A DNA stretch of 64,000 nucleotides. Origin: Kribbella sp. CA-293567 (GTDB lineage Bacteria; Actinomycetota; Actinomycetes; Propionibacteriales; Kribbellaceae). The stretch spans positions 4,588,001 through 4,652,000 of the forward strand of contig NZ_CP114065.1 of NCBI RefSeq assembly GCF_027627575.1, written 5' to 3'. Each line of letters starts with the position of its first letter. Within the stretch, counting starts at the first letter, position 1. This document shows positions 1-10,500 of this stretch, piece after piece. The position numbers and the translations under genes were made by a program. Under the pieces are notes generated by a model. It searched no databases and had not been told where the DNA came from. It saw only the letters and a program-made list of their open reading frames with translations.

Positions 1-146
1 CACGGATCTCCGGTGGCATCCAGCCCGGCCTGGTGGGTTCCTTCCAGGGAGACCCGAGCTTTCAGGTTGTACTCATCGGGGCTGTCCGGCACGACGATCG
101 GCCATACCTCGATGCGCGGCTGCGCCTTACTCAGGATCCAGGTCAT
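1..146 (-). CDS. Hypothetical protein, truncated by window edge
   Basis: Open reading frame running off the left edge, with 48 codons visible. It starts at ATG (146..144), one base after the TGA of the decayed secreted-protein gene (TGACATG), so the two were probably translated in a coupled way. The visible N-terminus starts MTWILSKAQPRIEVWPIV and is mixed hydrophobic and acidic, with no signal peptide or membrane segment. No family is recognised. Codon use looks like a real coding frame. The upstream gene is broken, so this gene may have lost its normal coupling. Confidence 0.5.
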   Translation of the reverse strand, partial: MTWILSKAQPRIEVWPIVVPDSPDEYNLKARVSLEGTHQAGLDATGDP

Positions 147-147
147 G

Positions 148-718
148 TCAGAACCCGCATTTGATCTCCGTCTGGTTGGACTCAACGGGGCTCGGGTAGT
201 ACTGATAATTCGCCATGATCGAATACGCTACCTGCACGTACGTTGAGTACTTACTACGGTTACACCCCTTCACGTAGGCGTCAGTGCGGGCCACCTGCAG
301 ATTGACGAGGTCGCCTTTCTTGCCGCCCTTGTAGACATCGCAGTGGAAGTTTCCTGGGCCGCCGGGGTCTTGCACACACAGGTTGACCTTGACACTGATC
401 TGCTGCGGAAGCTTCCCGGTGCACTGTTGCACGGCGCCCCAATAGAAGCCGCGATGGAGTCAAGGTCTGGGGCCGCGAAGGTACCGCGGCAGGCCCATGA
501 CCAGCCCGACGCCTGCGGCTTCATCTCGCCGGCCTTCTGTGTTCCGGCGGTTAGATCACCTGCCCTTGTCTTGCCGAGGGTCCACTGATCCCCCGGAGCC
601 AGACGCACCGCTCTGCCGGGATCGCCATCGCCTTCTATCGTGGCGTTCGCCGGGCTCGCGCCAATCAGGCACAGGACCATCGCAGCGGCCGCGAACAAGG
701 CCTTTTGTGGTTTCGCAT
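148..718 (-). pseudogene. Secreted hypothetical protein, broken by two frameshifts
   Basis: A good ribosome site (GGAGAAACT) precedes ATG at 718..716, but that frame stops after 17 codons. A one-base shift just after the start opens a clear signal peptide (KALFAAAAMVLCLIGASPANA region) followed by a mature part up to about position 450. There a second one-base shift is needed to enter the frame that carries the Cys-rich C-terminus ending NQTEIKCGF at 148. The three pieces joined would give a secreted protein of about 190 residues with several cysteines. I recognise no family. Two independent indels favour true decay over one sequencing error, but errors cannot be excluded from one sequence. 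Confidence 0.6.
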
Positions 719-919
719 AGTTTCTCCGATCAAGGTGGACGGACCCCGAACCGAGACCTGGATGAGTCGCCGACATCGACCACGACGCTCCCCAAGTCGC
801 AACCGCAAAGTAACTATCTGACTGCACAGGGTCAATGGATGTGAGCCGGTACCGGCCGAGATTGCATGAACGTGCAGCGCCGTACGCCATTCACAACACT
901 CACTCGACCTGTGCGCGTC

Positions 920-1063
920 TGTGGCCTGTTCACCGAGCCGCTACACCGCGAAGTACTGTCCACCGCTGGCCGCTTCCCCCTCGAAGAAACGCCAGCCCTC
1001 TTCAACGCAGTACTCCTCGAGTGGCTCACCCACCTGCCGGAACCATTCCGGACAGCGGCTTGA
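920..1063 (+). pseudogene. Alpha/beta hydrolase C-terminal remnant
   Basis: The plus-strand frame ending at TGA 1063 contains AGRFPLEETPALFNAVLLEW, which matches the C-terminal end of alpha/beta hydrolases, normally GHFPxEExPxxFNxxLLxFL. The catalytic histidine position reads Arg (GRFP). Upstream there is no nucleophile elbow and no room for the rest of a hydrolase, so only about 45 residues of the fold remain. It overlaps the end of the neighbouring minus-strand pseudogene. Identification rests on motif similarity only. Confidence 0.4.
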
Positions 1064-1642
1064 TCAAGCCGTCTACTTTCCACGATTTGCCGTCGTGGAC
1101 GATTCGGCAGGTCGCCCAGGTCGCATAGAGGCACCCTCACTGGTCAAAGGTCGCCACTTCCTGGTAGTCGCCTTTGTCCACGATCCGAGGCGACGAACCG
1201 GTTGGTCAGGCCCGGATTCCGGCAGCCGTCGTCCTTGTTGACCCACTGGATCAACTGTTGCTCGATCCGGGTTTTGGTCTGGACTGAGAATTCCGATCCG
1301 CGGACCGGCGGTGACATATCCGGCGGCGCAGCGTGGTCTTCCGTGGCCGCGAGGACCTTGAGGACCGGCCCGAGGCCGCCTCCGGCGCCTTCTTCACGAC
1401 CTCCGACATCACGGCCACCCAGACTGCCGCGTCGTCCGGGCGCCTTGGCAACGGTCTGACGATCTCGGTCGCCGGCGACGTACAGGAGGCCGGTGAGCAG
1501 GACCAGAACGGCCGCGGCCGCGAGCAGGACCGGAGCCTTCCGGTCCTTGGTTGCCTCCCGGCAATTAGTCGATCAGGTTCTCTCTGTCCGTGAAGGTCTC
1601 ACTGAGCAGGGCGCCGATCTAATCGTCCGTGAGCTTGGGCAT
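1026..1642 (-). pseudogene. Decayed membrane-anchored protein, possible anti-sigma/partner gene
   Basis: ATG at 1642..1640 has a good GGAG site upstream and reads MPKLTDD, then TAG at codon 8, and continues IGALLSETFTDRENLID before TAA. After a shift a single membrane span appears (APVLLAAAAVLVLLTGLLYV, about 1482-1541). Further fragments lie downstream: RIEQQLIQWVNKDDGCRNPG (about 1210-1270) and CRIVHDGKSWKVDGLIKPLS (about 1035-1095), ending at TGA 1028..1026. Layout (short N-terminus, one span, extracytoplasmic domain) resembles the membrane protein often encoded after a SigE-type sigma factor. At least two nonsense changes and two frameshifts are needed, so it is dead. The anti-sigma identity is inference. 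Confidence 0.45.
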
Positions 1643-1830
1643 GTCAGTGCTCCTTGCCGGAAGGCCCTCGGCAATCCTTTGCGGACGAGTACGAAAATTC
1701 TGTGCACCCGACTTCGAACATTGACAAGCAGGGCGGCCTCAGCAGCTGTCAACCCGCCATCAGCCAGGGAGAGCGGTACGGTTTCCTGCCCGCCTGCGGC
1801 AGACCGGCGGCCGGCATCGGCAAGCACGAC
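1640..1830 (-). pseudogene. Possible sigma-70 region 4 remnant
   Basis: The minus-strand frame over about 1650-1770 contains GLTAAEAALLVNVRSRVHRI followed by VRKGL. This resembles the helix-turn-helix of region 4.2 in extracytoplasmic sigma factors (EAAxLLgVsxGTVkxxxxRaxkgLR). It sits directly upstream of the decayed membrane protein on the same strand, the position expected for a SigE-family sigma gene. No sigma region 2 could be read further upstream (1830-1977), and the frame is disrupted at its end. Short similarity, so the call is tentative. Confidence 0.3.
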
Positions 1831-1977
1831 CGCGTCCTCGACGCCGCCGTCGGCACAGGCAGCCGCTCACGCGGCATGTCAGCAGCCCTGCAGACAGTCG
1901 GCAGTCCTACGCCGGGCAGGACAGCCTCGACGCGGATCCCTCGCGGAGCTCCGGCTGGGGCAGCGCGGTCGCCCGAG

Positions 1978-3463
1978 CTACTCGGCTTCGAGGCCGGACT
2001 CGTTGAGCAGGGGAAGTTCCTCGTCAGTGGCGGCCAGTTCTTGTTTGACGACGGTCATCGCCAGGGCGCCGGGGTAGCCCTTCCGAGCCAGCATGCCGAC
2101 GAGCCGGCGCATGGCGACCTGGCGTTCCAGATTGCGCATCGAGCGGAGCTTCTTGCGAACCAAGGCTCGCGCCGTGGCCTCTTCCTGATCCGGAGCGATC
2201 TCCTCGAGAGCATCGCGAGCCATCTCGTCGTCGACTCCTCGCCGACGGAGTTCCTGGGCGAGAGCTCGCTTACCCAGCCCGCGACCGCGATGCCGGGACT
2301 CGACCCAGGCGTTCGCGAACGCGGCGTCATCGATCAACCCAACCTCGGTGAACCGATCGAGTACTTCGTCCGCCACCCCGTCGGGAATCTCCCGCTCGGC
2401 CAGCATGTCGGCCAGCTCGGCCCGAGTCCGCGGCTGGCCGCTCAGCTTGTCGAGCAGAATCGTCCGTGCCGCGGAGTGCGGATCCGTCGACGGATCGCGC
2501 TCGGGATCCGTCGACGCGCCAGCGCGCTTGTCCCCGAACCGCCGAGTCCCCCGCAGCCCTGACCGCCGTCGACCACTACTTCCCGTCGACCCACCGCCAG
2601 TCCCAGAAGAAAGGTCTTCGGAAGAAGGCCCAGCAACGCGAGGCACAGAACCATCCGCACTGTCCGAAGCGTCGGCATCGTCGGGAGCATCTATACCGCG
2701 CGAAGCACCCTCCCCATCCGAAGCACCTGCGCCGCCGGAAGCATCCGCACTACCCGAAGCCTGCGCGCTATCCGAAGCCTCCGCGCTGCCCGAAATATCC
2801 GCACTGCCAGAGGCGTCCGAGCCAGAGCTGACCTCCTCCGACCACGCGGCTCCAGCCGAAGCCGAACTGGCCGCGCCACCCTCTGACCGAGCAGAGACGA
2901 CCGAACTCGACTCAGCTCCATCCGACCACACAGAAGTGGCCGAGCTTGCAGCACCAACGCCTGAAGCAGCGCCATCGTCGCCAGCCGCCCAATCAGGCAT
3001 CCCGTCGGCGGCGCCCTCGAACGCGTCGAAAGCTCCACCATCTCCTGAGCGATCGGCGCCTATCTTGGCGCGACCACTCCCAGCACGCCCGGCCTTGGAA
3101 CGGCCACTCCCGAAGCCACCGCCCCCAGAACGAGCACTCTCAGAGCGACCGCTTCCGGAACGACCACTGTCAGAGCGACCGCTGTAGGAGCCGCCAACTG
3201 CGGAGCCACCGCCCTCAGACGAACCGCTCTTAGCACCGCGCGCCTTGCCAGAACGACTCTTAGCCGACTTCTTCTTGGGAACCGCCAGGTCATCGCCCAG
3301 GGTCCACGGAAGCGGCTGAACGGGGGCCCGTTCAGCATCCGGATCCGCCGCCACCGGCTTCGGTGGAGTGATTCCCGCGAGTCCCCGGCGGACCCCGTCG
3401 GGCAGCTCCGGCAAAGCCTTCTTGGAGCTGCCCGCCCGGTTGACGCCGGAGGACGAAGGGAGA

Positions 3464-3477
<14 letters not shown>
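1978..3477 (-). CDS. recX: RecX-type recombination regulator with long N-terminal extension
   Basis: RecX binds RecA filaments and limits RecA activity. The RecX domain is at about residues 332-482 of 499, with typical features FANAWVESRHRGRGLGKRAL and RRGVDDEMARDAL. The start ATG at 3477 lies inside the end of recA (14-base overlap), so the pair is translationally coupled. Residues about 60-330 form a low-complexity region: basic Ser-Gly-Arg repeats (SGRSDSGRSGSGRSESARS) followed by an acidic Ser-Ala-Asp stretch. Known actinobacterial RecX proteins are about 170-260 residues, so this one is roughly twice as long. The domain identity is secure; the role of the extension is unknown. Confidence 0.9.
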
Positions 3478-4534
<1,057 letters not shown>

Positions 4535-4608
4535 GTGACTGCCACCTAACCCATCTACTATCGGGGCCGCTGTCGCAGCTGCCCGGAGGAAATTCGTTGT
4601 CGCCAGAG

Positions 4609-4631
4609 ACGGTATGGGTTCCCACCGACAG
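4609..4631 (-). promoter_or_regulatory. RecA-NDp-type promoter of recA
   Basis: Read on the minus strand: CTGTCGGTG, 8 bases, TACCGT. This fits the mycobacterial RecA-NDp motif (TTGTCRGTG-N8-TANNNT), used for LexA-independent damage induction and controlled there by PafBC. It lies about 75 bases upstream of the recA start, the same order (proximal damage promoter, distal SOS box) as in M. tuberculosis recA. The family knowledge is established; function here is inferred. Confidence 0.6.
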
Positions 4632-4699
4632 TTTTCGGTGCCGGAGTAGATCTGTGGAAAACCCGGCCTGTCCGAGGAACCCGCACGAGTCAAAATAGC

Positions 4700-4715
4700 C
4701 CGAACACCTGTTCGA
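4700..4715. promoter_or_regulatory. LexA box (SOS box) upstream of recA
   Basis: CGAACACCTGTTCG is a perfect CGAAC-N4-GTTCG palindrome (4701-4714), matching the actinobacterial LexA consensus TCGAAC-N4-GTTCGA, with the right flank A present. It sits between divergent recA (start 4534) and the hypothetical gene at 4783, so LexA could act on both. It is only about 56 bases upstream of the -10-like hexamer of the plus-strand gene. Confidence 0.8.
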
Positions 4716-4770
4716 ATCACAATTGACACGCCGACATACCCCGGAGAACGTGGGTGGACCGCCTACTCCC

Positions 4771-4776
4771 TACCCT
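4771..4776 (+). promoter_or_regulatory. Putative -10 of leaderless promoter
   Basis: TACCCT ends 6 bases before GTG 4783, the spacing expected if transcription starts at the first base of the start codon. No ribosome site precedes that GTG. Confidence 0.4.
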
Positions 4777-4782
4777 GGCGAC

Positions 4783-5577
4783 GTGACCGACCGTCCCGAC
4801 ATCCCCGACTCCGCCGTCGTCCTGGCTCTCAGCCGGGTCGAGTTCGGCATCGATTCGGTGCTCGACGCGCTCCGTACCCAGGATCCGTTCGGCATCCGCA
4901 GCACGTTGGCCGAGTACTCCGCCCAGGATCAGCCCAACCTGGCCGAGAAGGGCCTCATCCTCGCGATCGACCGCTTGCTGCAGATGAAGGTACCCGGCCA
5001 CGCCGAGTGGCCGACACTGCCGCTGGGCAAGCGCTGCGACTGGTGGGTGGAGCGCTTGGGTGGATTCGCCGCGGTCGTGGCGGGTCTCCCCCGGCTCAGT
5101 GGCGCCGCCGCGGACGCCTTGCCGATCAAAGACACTCTCGGCGCCGCAGTACAGGCCATGGTGATCGGAGCCGTCTGCCGTGAGTACGGCGTCGAGGCGC
5201 ATGCGGATCGCACCGCGGTGATCGCCCGAGTGCTCACCGCCCGTCCGATCACACCGGACGAAGTACTCCGGTACGACGACCCGACCGCCGCCGGCAAGGA
5301 CGTCGCGGAGCAGCTGGGACTGGGCGACAAGTCCCAGGACGCCGGGCTCCGCAAGGGTGTCCGCCTGGTCTGGCGGATCAGCAAGCTAATGGGTGGGCTC
5401 GGCGAGGTCTTCGAAGAGCGTCCCCGCGGCAGCATCGGCGCCCGGATGCTGGGCAAACTGCCGGCTGTAGGGGTGGTCGGTGGGTTCTTCGACGAGCGCA
5501 AGGGCATCCGCAAGGCCGCGTACGCTGCTGCCGAGTTGCTCAGCACCAGCGCTTTTCGGGTGAAACCTGTCGACTAG
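4783..5577 (+). CDS. Hypothetical protein
   Basis: 264 residues from GTG 4783 (VTDRPDIPD); an in-frame GTG at 4723 would overlap the LexA box and is less likely. The protein is mainly helical with no signal peptide. A moderately hydrophobic Gly/Ala stretch (AADALPIKDTLGAAVQAMVI) and a C-terminal Gly-rich segment (KLPAVGVVGGFF) stand out. I do not recognise the family. Its promoter faces recA across a shared LexA box, so damage control is possible but not shown. Confidence 0.75.
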   Translation: MTDRPDIPDSAVVLALSRVEFGIDSVLDALRTQDPFGIRSTLAEYSAQDQPNLAEKGLILAIDRLLQMKVPGHAEWPTLPLGKRCDWWVERLGGFAAVVAGLPRLSGAAADALPIKDTLGAAVQAMVIGAVCREYGVEAHADRTAVIARVLTARPITPDEVLRYDDPTAAGKDVAEQLGLGDKSQDAGLRKGVRLVWRISKLMGGLGEVFEERPRGSIGARMLGKLPAVGVVGGFFDERKGIRKAAYAAAELLSTSAFRVKPVD

Positions 5578-5629
5578 GTGTACTGCCCAGGCCCTGTCTG
5601 AGACACCAGAGCGCTGAGATGATCACCCC

Positions 5630-6193
5630 ATGAGTGCGATCGCCATCGTCAGTCCGGACGTCACCTGGGCCGCGCAGTACGACAAGACTGCCCAGGTGAT
5701 CAGCAACATCCTCGGCGACCTGGTCGTACGGATCGACCACATCGGCTCGACCTCAGTGCCCGGTCTGGCGTCCAAGGACGTGCTGGACATCCAGGTGACC
5801 GTCGCCGCCGAGTCGGAGCTGGAGGACGCCGTACAGCTGCTGCTAGCGGCCGGCTGGGAAGTCAGGCCGCCTCGTCGCGACCACCCGGTGCCTGGCCTGC
5901 CCACCGACGAGTTCCAGTGGGTCAAGCGACTGGTGATCGAGCCCATGTACCGCCGTCGGGTGAACCTTCACCTGCGTGTAGCCGGCCGCGCCAACCAGCG
6001 GTACGCGCTGCTCTTCAGGGACTACCTGCGTTCTCATCCGGACACCGCTGCGGCCTATGGCGAGTTCAAGCGGCGGGCCGCGGCCCTACCGCTCAACTCC
6101 GTCGGTGAGTACGCCGACCTGAAGGATCCCGTGTGCGACCTCATCTATCTGCCTGCCGAGGAGTGGGCGGCCCGCACTGGCTGGTCAGTCTGA
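5630..6193 (+). CDS. GrpB family nucleotidyltransferase-like protein
   Basis: 187 residues. The early motif DHIGSTSVPGLASKDVLDIQ carries the Gly-Ser and the spaced Asp residues typical of the GrpB/YqkA family, which has a nucleotidyltransferase fold. The conserved HLRVAGRANQRYALLFRDYL helix and the C-terminal YADLKDPVCDLIY segment also fit. Start ATG 5630 is preceded by only a weak ribosome site. The substrate of this family is not established, so no reaction is claimed. It stands alone, divergent in direction from DUF3046 downstream. Confidence 0.85.
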   Translation: MSAIAIVSPDVTWAAQYDKTAQVISNILGDLVVRIDHIGSTSVPGLASKDVLDIQVTVAAESELEDAVQLLLAAGWEVRPPRRDHPVPGLPTDEFQWVKRLVIEPMYRRRVNLHLRVAGRANQRYALLFRDYLRSHPDTAAAYGEFKRRAAALPLNSVGEYADLKDPVCDLIYLPAEEWAARTGWSV

Positions 6194-6224
6194 CCCAGTA
6201 CAGCCACCACTTCAGGCCGGAGAC

Positions 6225-6419
6225 TCAGCGTTCGCTGGGAGGGAGCTGAAGGTGGGCCCAAACCGCGCGCCAGACCTCCTTGGCGGCTTCACCGTCGGCC
6301 AGCGCCTCGTCGACCGTCCGGCCGCCGAGTTCACTCACTGCCTGGGTCTCGGCCCAGGTTCGCGAGTAGGCAGGGCCCAGATGGCGGTCCATCCGGGCCC
6401 AGAACTCAGTCAGTCTCAT
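6225..6419 (-). CDS. DUF3046 protein
   Basis: 64-residue protein (MRLTEFWARMDRHLGPAYSR) matching the small actinobacterial family DUF3046, usually encoded near recA-recX. Function unknown. Its ATG overlaps the TAA of the lipoprotein gene by one base (TAATG), so the two form an operon. Here recA is about 1.8 kb away instead of adjacent, with two plus-strand genes between. Confidence 0.85.
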   Translation of the reverse strand: MRLTEFWARMDRHLGPAYSRTWAETQAVSELGGRTVDEALADGEAAKEVWRAVWAHLQLPPSER

Positions 6420-7510
6420 TACTGCCCATCGTTGTCCGGCGGCCGGTTCCAGCCACCTTGCTGTCCGCCCTGCTGCGGCGGCTGACCCCAACCACCCTGC
6501 TGCGGAGGTTGTCCCTGCGGGGACTGGCCCTGAGGAGCTTGCCCTTGAGCAGGCGGCCCCTGAGGCGGCTGGCCCCAACCACCCTGGCCCTGCTGAGGCG
6601 GGCCTTGCGGCGGCTGCTGCGGGCCCCACTGGCCCGGCTGCCCTTGCTGCGGAGGCTGCGGCTGCCCAGGGTACTGCCCTTGGCCAGGCTGACCGTACTG
6701 CTGCGGCTCCCCCGGCTGGGGGTACGCCCCCGGCTGGCCCTGGCCGTATTGACCGGGCTGACCCTGCGGAGGCCCGTACTGACCCGGTGCACCCTGCTGA
6801 GCGCCGTACTGCGGGCCCCACTGGCCCTGCTGCGGCTGGCCGGGGTACTGACCGTACTGGCCGTACTGCTGCGTTTTGGCCTTACGGCTGCGCAGGACGA
6901 AGAACACGACGCCACCCGCGACGAGTAGCAGGAGCACGATGATCAAGATCAGCGCCCAGGCCGGGAAGGCGCTGCCGGCCTCGGAGGTCAGCGACACGTT
7001 GCCCAGCTTGTCCAGGCTGTCGTACGTCGCCGTCCGGCCGTTCACCTTGGCGCCGGAGTCGTGCTCGATGATCTTGCCCGGCATGGTGATCTTGAAGTTG
7101 ACCACCGGCGTGCTGCCACCGGTCCCGTTGCCGAGGTTCGACTGCTTGACCGTGACGAAGAACTTGTCGCCCTCCTTGCGGAAGCCGACACCCTGACCGG
7201 TCGACGAGCCCATGTCCTTGAAGGCCACGTTCTCGAACGAGCAGTCGGAGCCGACGTACTTGTCGTCCTCGAAGGCCTTGCAGCTGACGCCGTCGGTGGC
7301 GGTCGTCTTGATCCCCTTCTCGACCTGCTGGCGGATCGCGTCGAGCGACTGACCGCTGCTGGCCACCAGTTGCTTGTCCACGCCGATCTGCATGGAGCCG
7401 GAGACGGTCTCGTTGGAATTCACCTTGAGGTCGGCATCGAGCTTCACGCAGCCGGTCAGACCGACCAGGCAGGCCACGATGACGAGCGCGGTGCGCACGC
7501 GGTTCTTCAT
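6419..7510 (-). CDS. LppM-type lipoprotein with Gln/Pro/Gly-rich tail
   Basis: 363 residues from ATG 7510 (an ATG four codons earlier is possible). A signal peptide ends in lipobox LTGC, giving a lipid-anchored Cys at about residue 21. The extracytoplasmic domain (CVKLDADLKVNSNETVSGSM) resembles the LppM domain of mycobacteria. A membrane span (WALILIIVLLLLVAGGVVFF) at about residues 203-225 is followed by a basic anchor and about 130 residues rich in Gln, Pro, Gly and Tyr (repeats like QYGQPGQGQYPGQP). The tail is probably cytoplasmic and disordered. Family assignment is from motif resemblance. Confidence 0.75.
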   Translation of the reverse strand: MKNRVRTALVIVACLVGLTGCVKLDADLKVNSNETVSGSMQIGVDKQLVASSGQSLDAIRQQVEKGIKTTATDGVSCKAFEDDKYVGSDCSFENVAFKDMGSSTGQGVGFRKEGDKFFVTVKQSNLGNGTGGSTPVVNFKITMPGKIIEHDSGAKVNGRTATYDSLDKLGNVSLTSEAGSAFPAWALILIIVLLLLVAGGVVFFVLRSRKAKTQQYGQYGQYPGQPQQGQWGPQYGAQQGAPGQYGPPQGQPGQYGQGQPGAYPQPGEPQQYGQPGQGQYPGQPQPPQQGQPGQWGPQQPPQGPPQQGQGGWGQPPQGPPAQGQAPQGQSPQGQPPQQGGWGQPPQQGGQQGGWNRPPDNDGQ

Positions 7511-7570
7511 GCCGCCGATCATTCCAGAAGCCGGGGACAGCGCGCCCACGGGGAAGGTCTGCCGGAAACT

Positions 7571-7591
7571 GTCGGAGCGGCCGGGCAAGAT
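7571..7591 (+). promoter_or_regulatory. RecA-NDp-like promoter of lhr
   Basis: CTGTCGGAG, 8 bases, CAAGAT ends 6 bases before the lhr GTG. Spacing matches the RecA-NDp motif exactly, and the first part differs from TTGTCRGTG at two positions; the -10 has C instead of T at its first base. If used, the lhr-nei transcript would be leaderless and damage-inducible. Confidence 0.35.
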
Positions 7592-7597
7592 GGGCGC

Positions 7598-10500
7598 GTG
7601 CAGAAATCCACCGCGTTGAGCCGCTTCTCGCCCGCGACCCGGGCGTGGTTCGGCGACGTCTTCGAAGCGGCCACCCCGGCCCAGCTCGAGGCGTGGGACG
7701 CGATCACCGCGGGCCGGGACGCGCTGGTGGTCGCCCCGACGGGTTCAGGTAAGACGCTGGCCGCCTTCCTGTGGGCGCTCGACCGGCTGGCGACGATCCC
7801 GCCACCAGAGGATCCGAAGCTGCGCTGCCGGGTGCTCTACATCTCTCCGCTGAAGGCTTTGGCGGTCGATGTCGAGCGCAACCTTCGCGCGCCGCTGATC
7901 GGCATTCGCGAGACCGCCCGGCGGTTGGGTGAGGCACCGATCGAGGTGGAGGTCGCGGTCCGGTCGGGAGATACGCCGGCCAACGAGCGCCGGCGGTTCG
8001 CCACGAAACCTTCCGACGTACTGATCACGACTCCCGAGTCGCTGTTCCTGCTGCTCACCTCGCAGGGCCGGGAGTCGTTGCGAGGCGTGGAGACGATCAT
8101 CATCGACGAGGTGCACGCCGTCGCGGGCACCAAACGCGGTGCGCATCTGGCACTGACGCTGGAGCGGCTCGACGCTCTGCTGCCCAAGCCCGCCCAGCGG
8201 ATCGGGCTGTCCGCGACGGTCCGGCCGGTCGAGGAGGTCGCCCGCTTCCTCGGCGGTGAGCGGACCGTGAAGATCGTGCAGCCCAAGTTCACCAAACAAT
8301 GGGACCTGAGCGTCGTCGTGCCGGTCGAGGACATGGCCGAGCTGGCGAACACCGAGGTGGAGACGTCGGGATCGGCCGCCGGGCAGCCGCGGCACGCGTC
8401 GATCTGGCCGCATGTCGAGGAGAACGTCTTCAACCTGATCTCGAGTCACCGATCGACCATCGTCTTCTCGAACTCACGCCGCCTGGCCGAGCGCCTGACC
8501 GCCCGGCTCAACGAGATCGCCGCCGAGCGAGCCGAACTCGAGTTGCCCGAGGCAGGCTCGCCGGCCGAGGTGATGGCCCAATCGGGCGCCTCGCTGGCCG
8601 CTCCGCCGCTGATCGCGAAAGCTCACCACGGCTCGGTCAGCAAGGAGCAGCGCGCTCTGATCGAGGACGACCTCAAGTCCGGCCGACTGCCTTGTGTGGT
8701 CGCGACCAGCAGCCTCGAGCTCGGCATCGACATGGGCGCGGTCGATCTGGTGATCCAGGTCGAGGCGCCGCCGTCCGTCGCGAGCGGACTGCAGCGAGTG
8801 GGCCGCGCGGGTCACCAGGTCGGCGCGGTGTCGCGGGGCGTGCTGTTCCCGAAGTTCCGGGGCGACCTGGTCGACACGGCCGTGGTGGTCCAGCGGATGC
8901 GCGACGGCCTGATCGAGAGCCTGCACATCCCGGCGAACCCACTCGACGTGCTGGCCCAGCAGATCGTCTCGATCGTTGCCCTCGACACGATCGACGTGAA
9001 CGAGCTCTACACCCTCGTCCGCCGCTGCGCCCCGTTCGCGACGCTGCCCCGTTCGGCGTACGACGGCGTACTGGACATGCTGTCGGGGCGTTATCCGTCG
9101 GACGAGTTCGCCGAACTGCGGCCGAGGATCGTGTTCGACCGGGTGAGCGGCGAGATCTCCGGCCGCCCCGGTGCCCAGCGCCTCGCGGTGACCAGCGGCG
9201 GAACGATCCCGGATCGCGGGCTGTTCGGCGTTTTCCTGGTGGGTGAGACCACCAACCACCGCGTCGGTGAGCTGGACGAGGAGATGGTCTACGAGTCCCG
9301 CGTCGGCGATGTCTTCACTCTGGGCGCGTCAAGCTGGCGGATCGAAGACATCACCCACGATCGAGTGCTGGTTTCGCCCGCACCCGGCCAGCCTGGGCGG
9401 CTGCCGTTCTGGAAGGGAGACGCGGTCGGGCGCCCGGCCGAGCTCGGAGCCGCGACCGGCGCCTTCGTCCGGACGATGGCCGCGCTGCCACCGGCGAAGG
9501 CGATCAAGCGGGCTCGCGATGCCGGACTCGACGAGTACGCCGCGAACAACCTGGTCGCCTATCTCGGCGAGCAGCGCGAAGCCACCGGCCGGGTGCCCGA
9601 CGACATCACGATCCTGGTCGAGCGTTTCCGCGACGAGCTGGGCGACTGGCGGGTCTGCATCCACTCCCCCTACGGCGGGCAGGTGCACGGTCCCTGGGCC
9701 CTGGCGATCGCGGCCCGGCTGCGCGAGCGGTACGGGATGGACGCGCAGTCGGTGTCCGGCGACGACGGCATCGTGCTGCGGCTGCCGGAGACCGACGAGC
9801 CGCCGCCAGGAGCAGAGCTGGTGCTGTTCGATCCGGCCGAGATCGAGGATCTGGTCACCGCGGAGGTGGGCGGTTCGGCGCTGTTCGCCGCGCGCTTCCG
9901 GGAGTGCGCGGCTCGCGCGCTGCTGCTTCCCCGGCGCAATCCGGGCAAGCGGTCACCGTTGTGGCAACAGCGACAGAAGTCGGCACAGTTGTTGAGCGTG
10001 GCCAGCAAGTACGGCTCGTTCCCGATCGTGCTGGAGACGCTGCGCGAGGTGCTGCAGGACGTCTACGATCTGCAGGCGCTGAAGGATCTGCTGACGGGCA
10101 TCGGTGAGCGCCGGATCTCCGTCGTGGAGGTCGAGACCACCGATGCCTCGCCTTTCGCGAAGTCGCTGCTGTTCGGCTATGTGGGCGCGTTCATGTACGA
10201 GGGCGATGCGCCGCTGGCCGAGAAGCGCGCAGCGGCGCTGGCGCTCGACCAAGGCCTGCTGGCCGAGTTGCTGGGCCGCACCGAGCTGCGTGAACTGCTC
10301 GACGCCGAGGTCGTACTGCGGACCGAGGCCGAGCTGCAACGCCTCGCCGAGGACCGCCGTGCCCGCAACGCCGAAGGGCTCTTCGACGTACTGCGCCTGG
10401 TCGGGCCGCTGTCGCTCTCCGAGGCAGCTCAACGCTGTGTGGACGGCTCGGACGCCGAAACCTGGTTGACCGAACTTGCCGCGGCGCGCCGGGTCGTTCG

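Noticed and set aside
2348..3187. Plus-strand Ser/Pro-rich frames opposite recX
   Set aside because: They mirror the low-complexity minus-strand coding region; recX is fixed by its conserved domain and the overlap with recA.
7061..7597. Upstream extension of the lhr frame
   Set aside because: It runs antisense through the lipoprotein gene; GTG 7598 gives the family-typical Lhr start and follows a promoter-like element.
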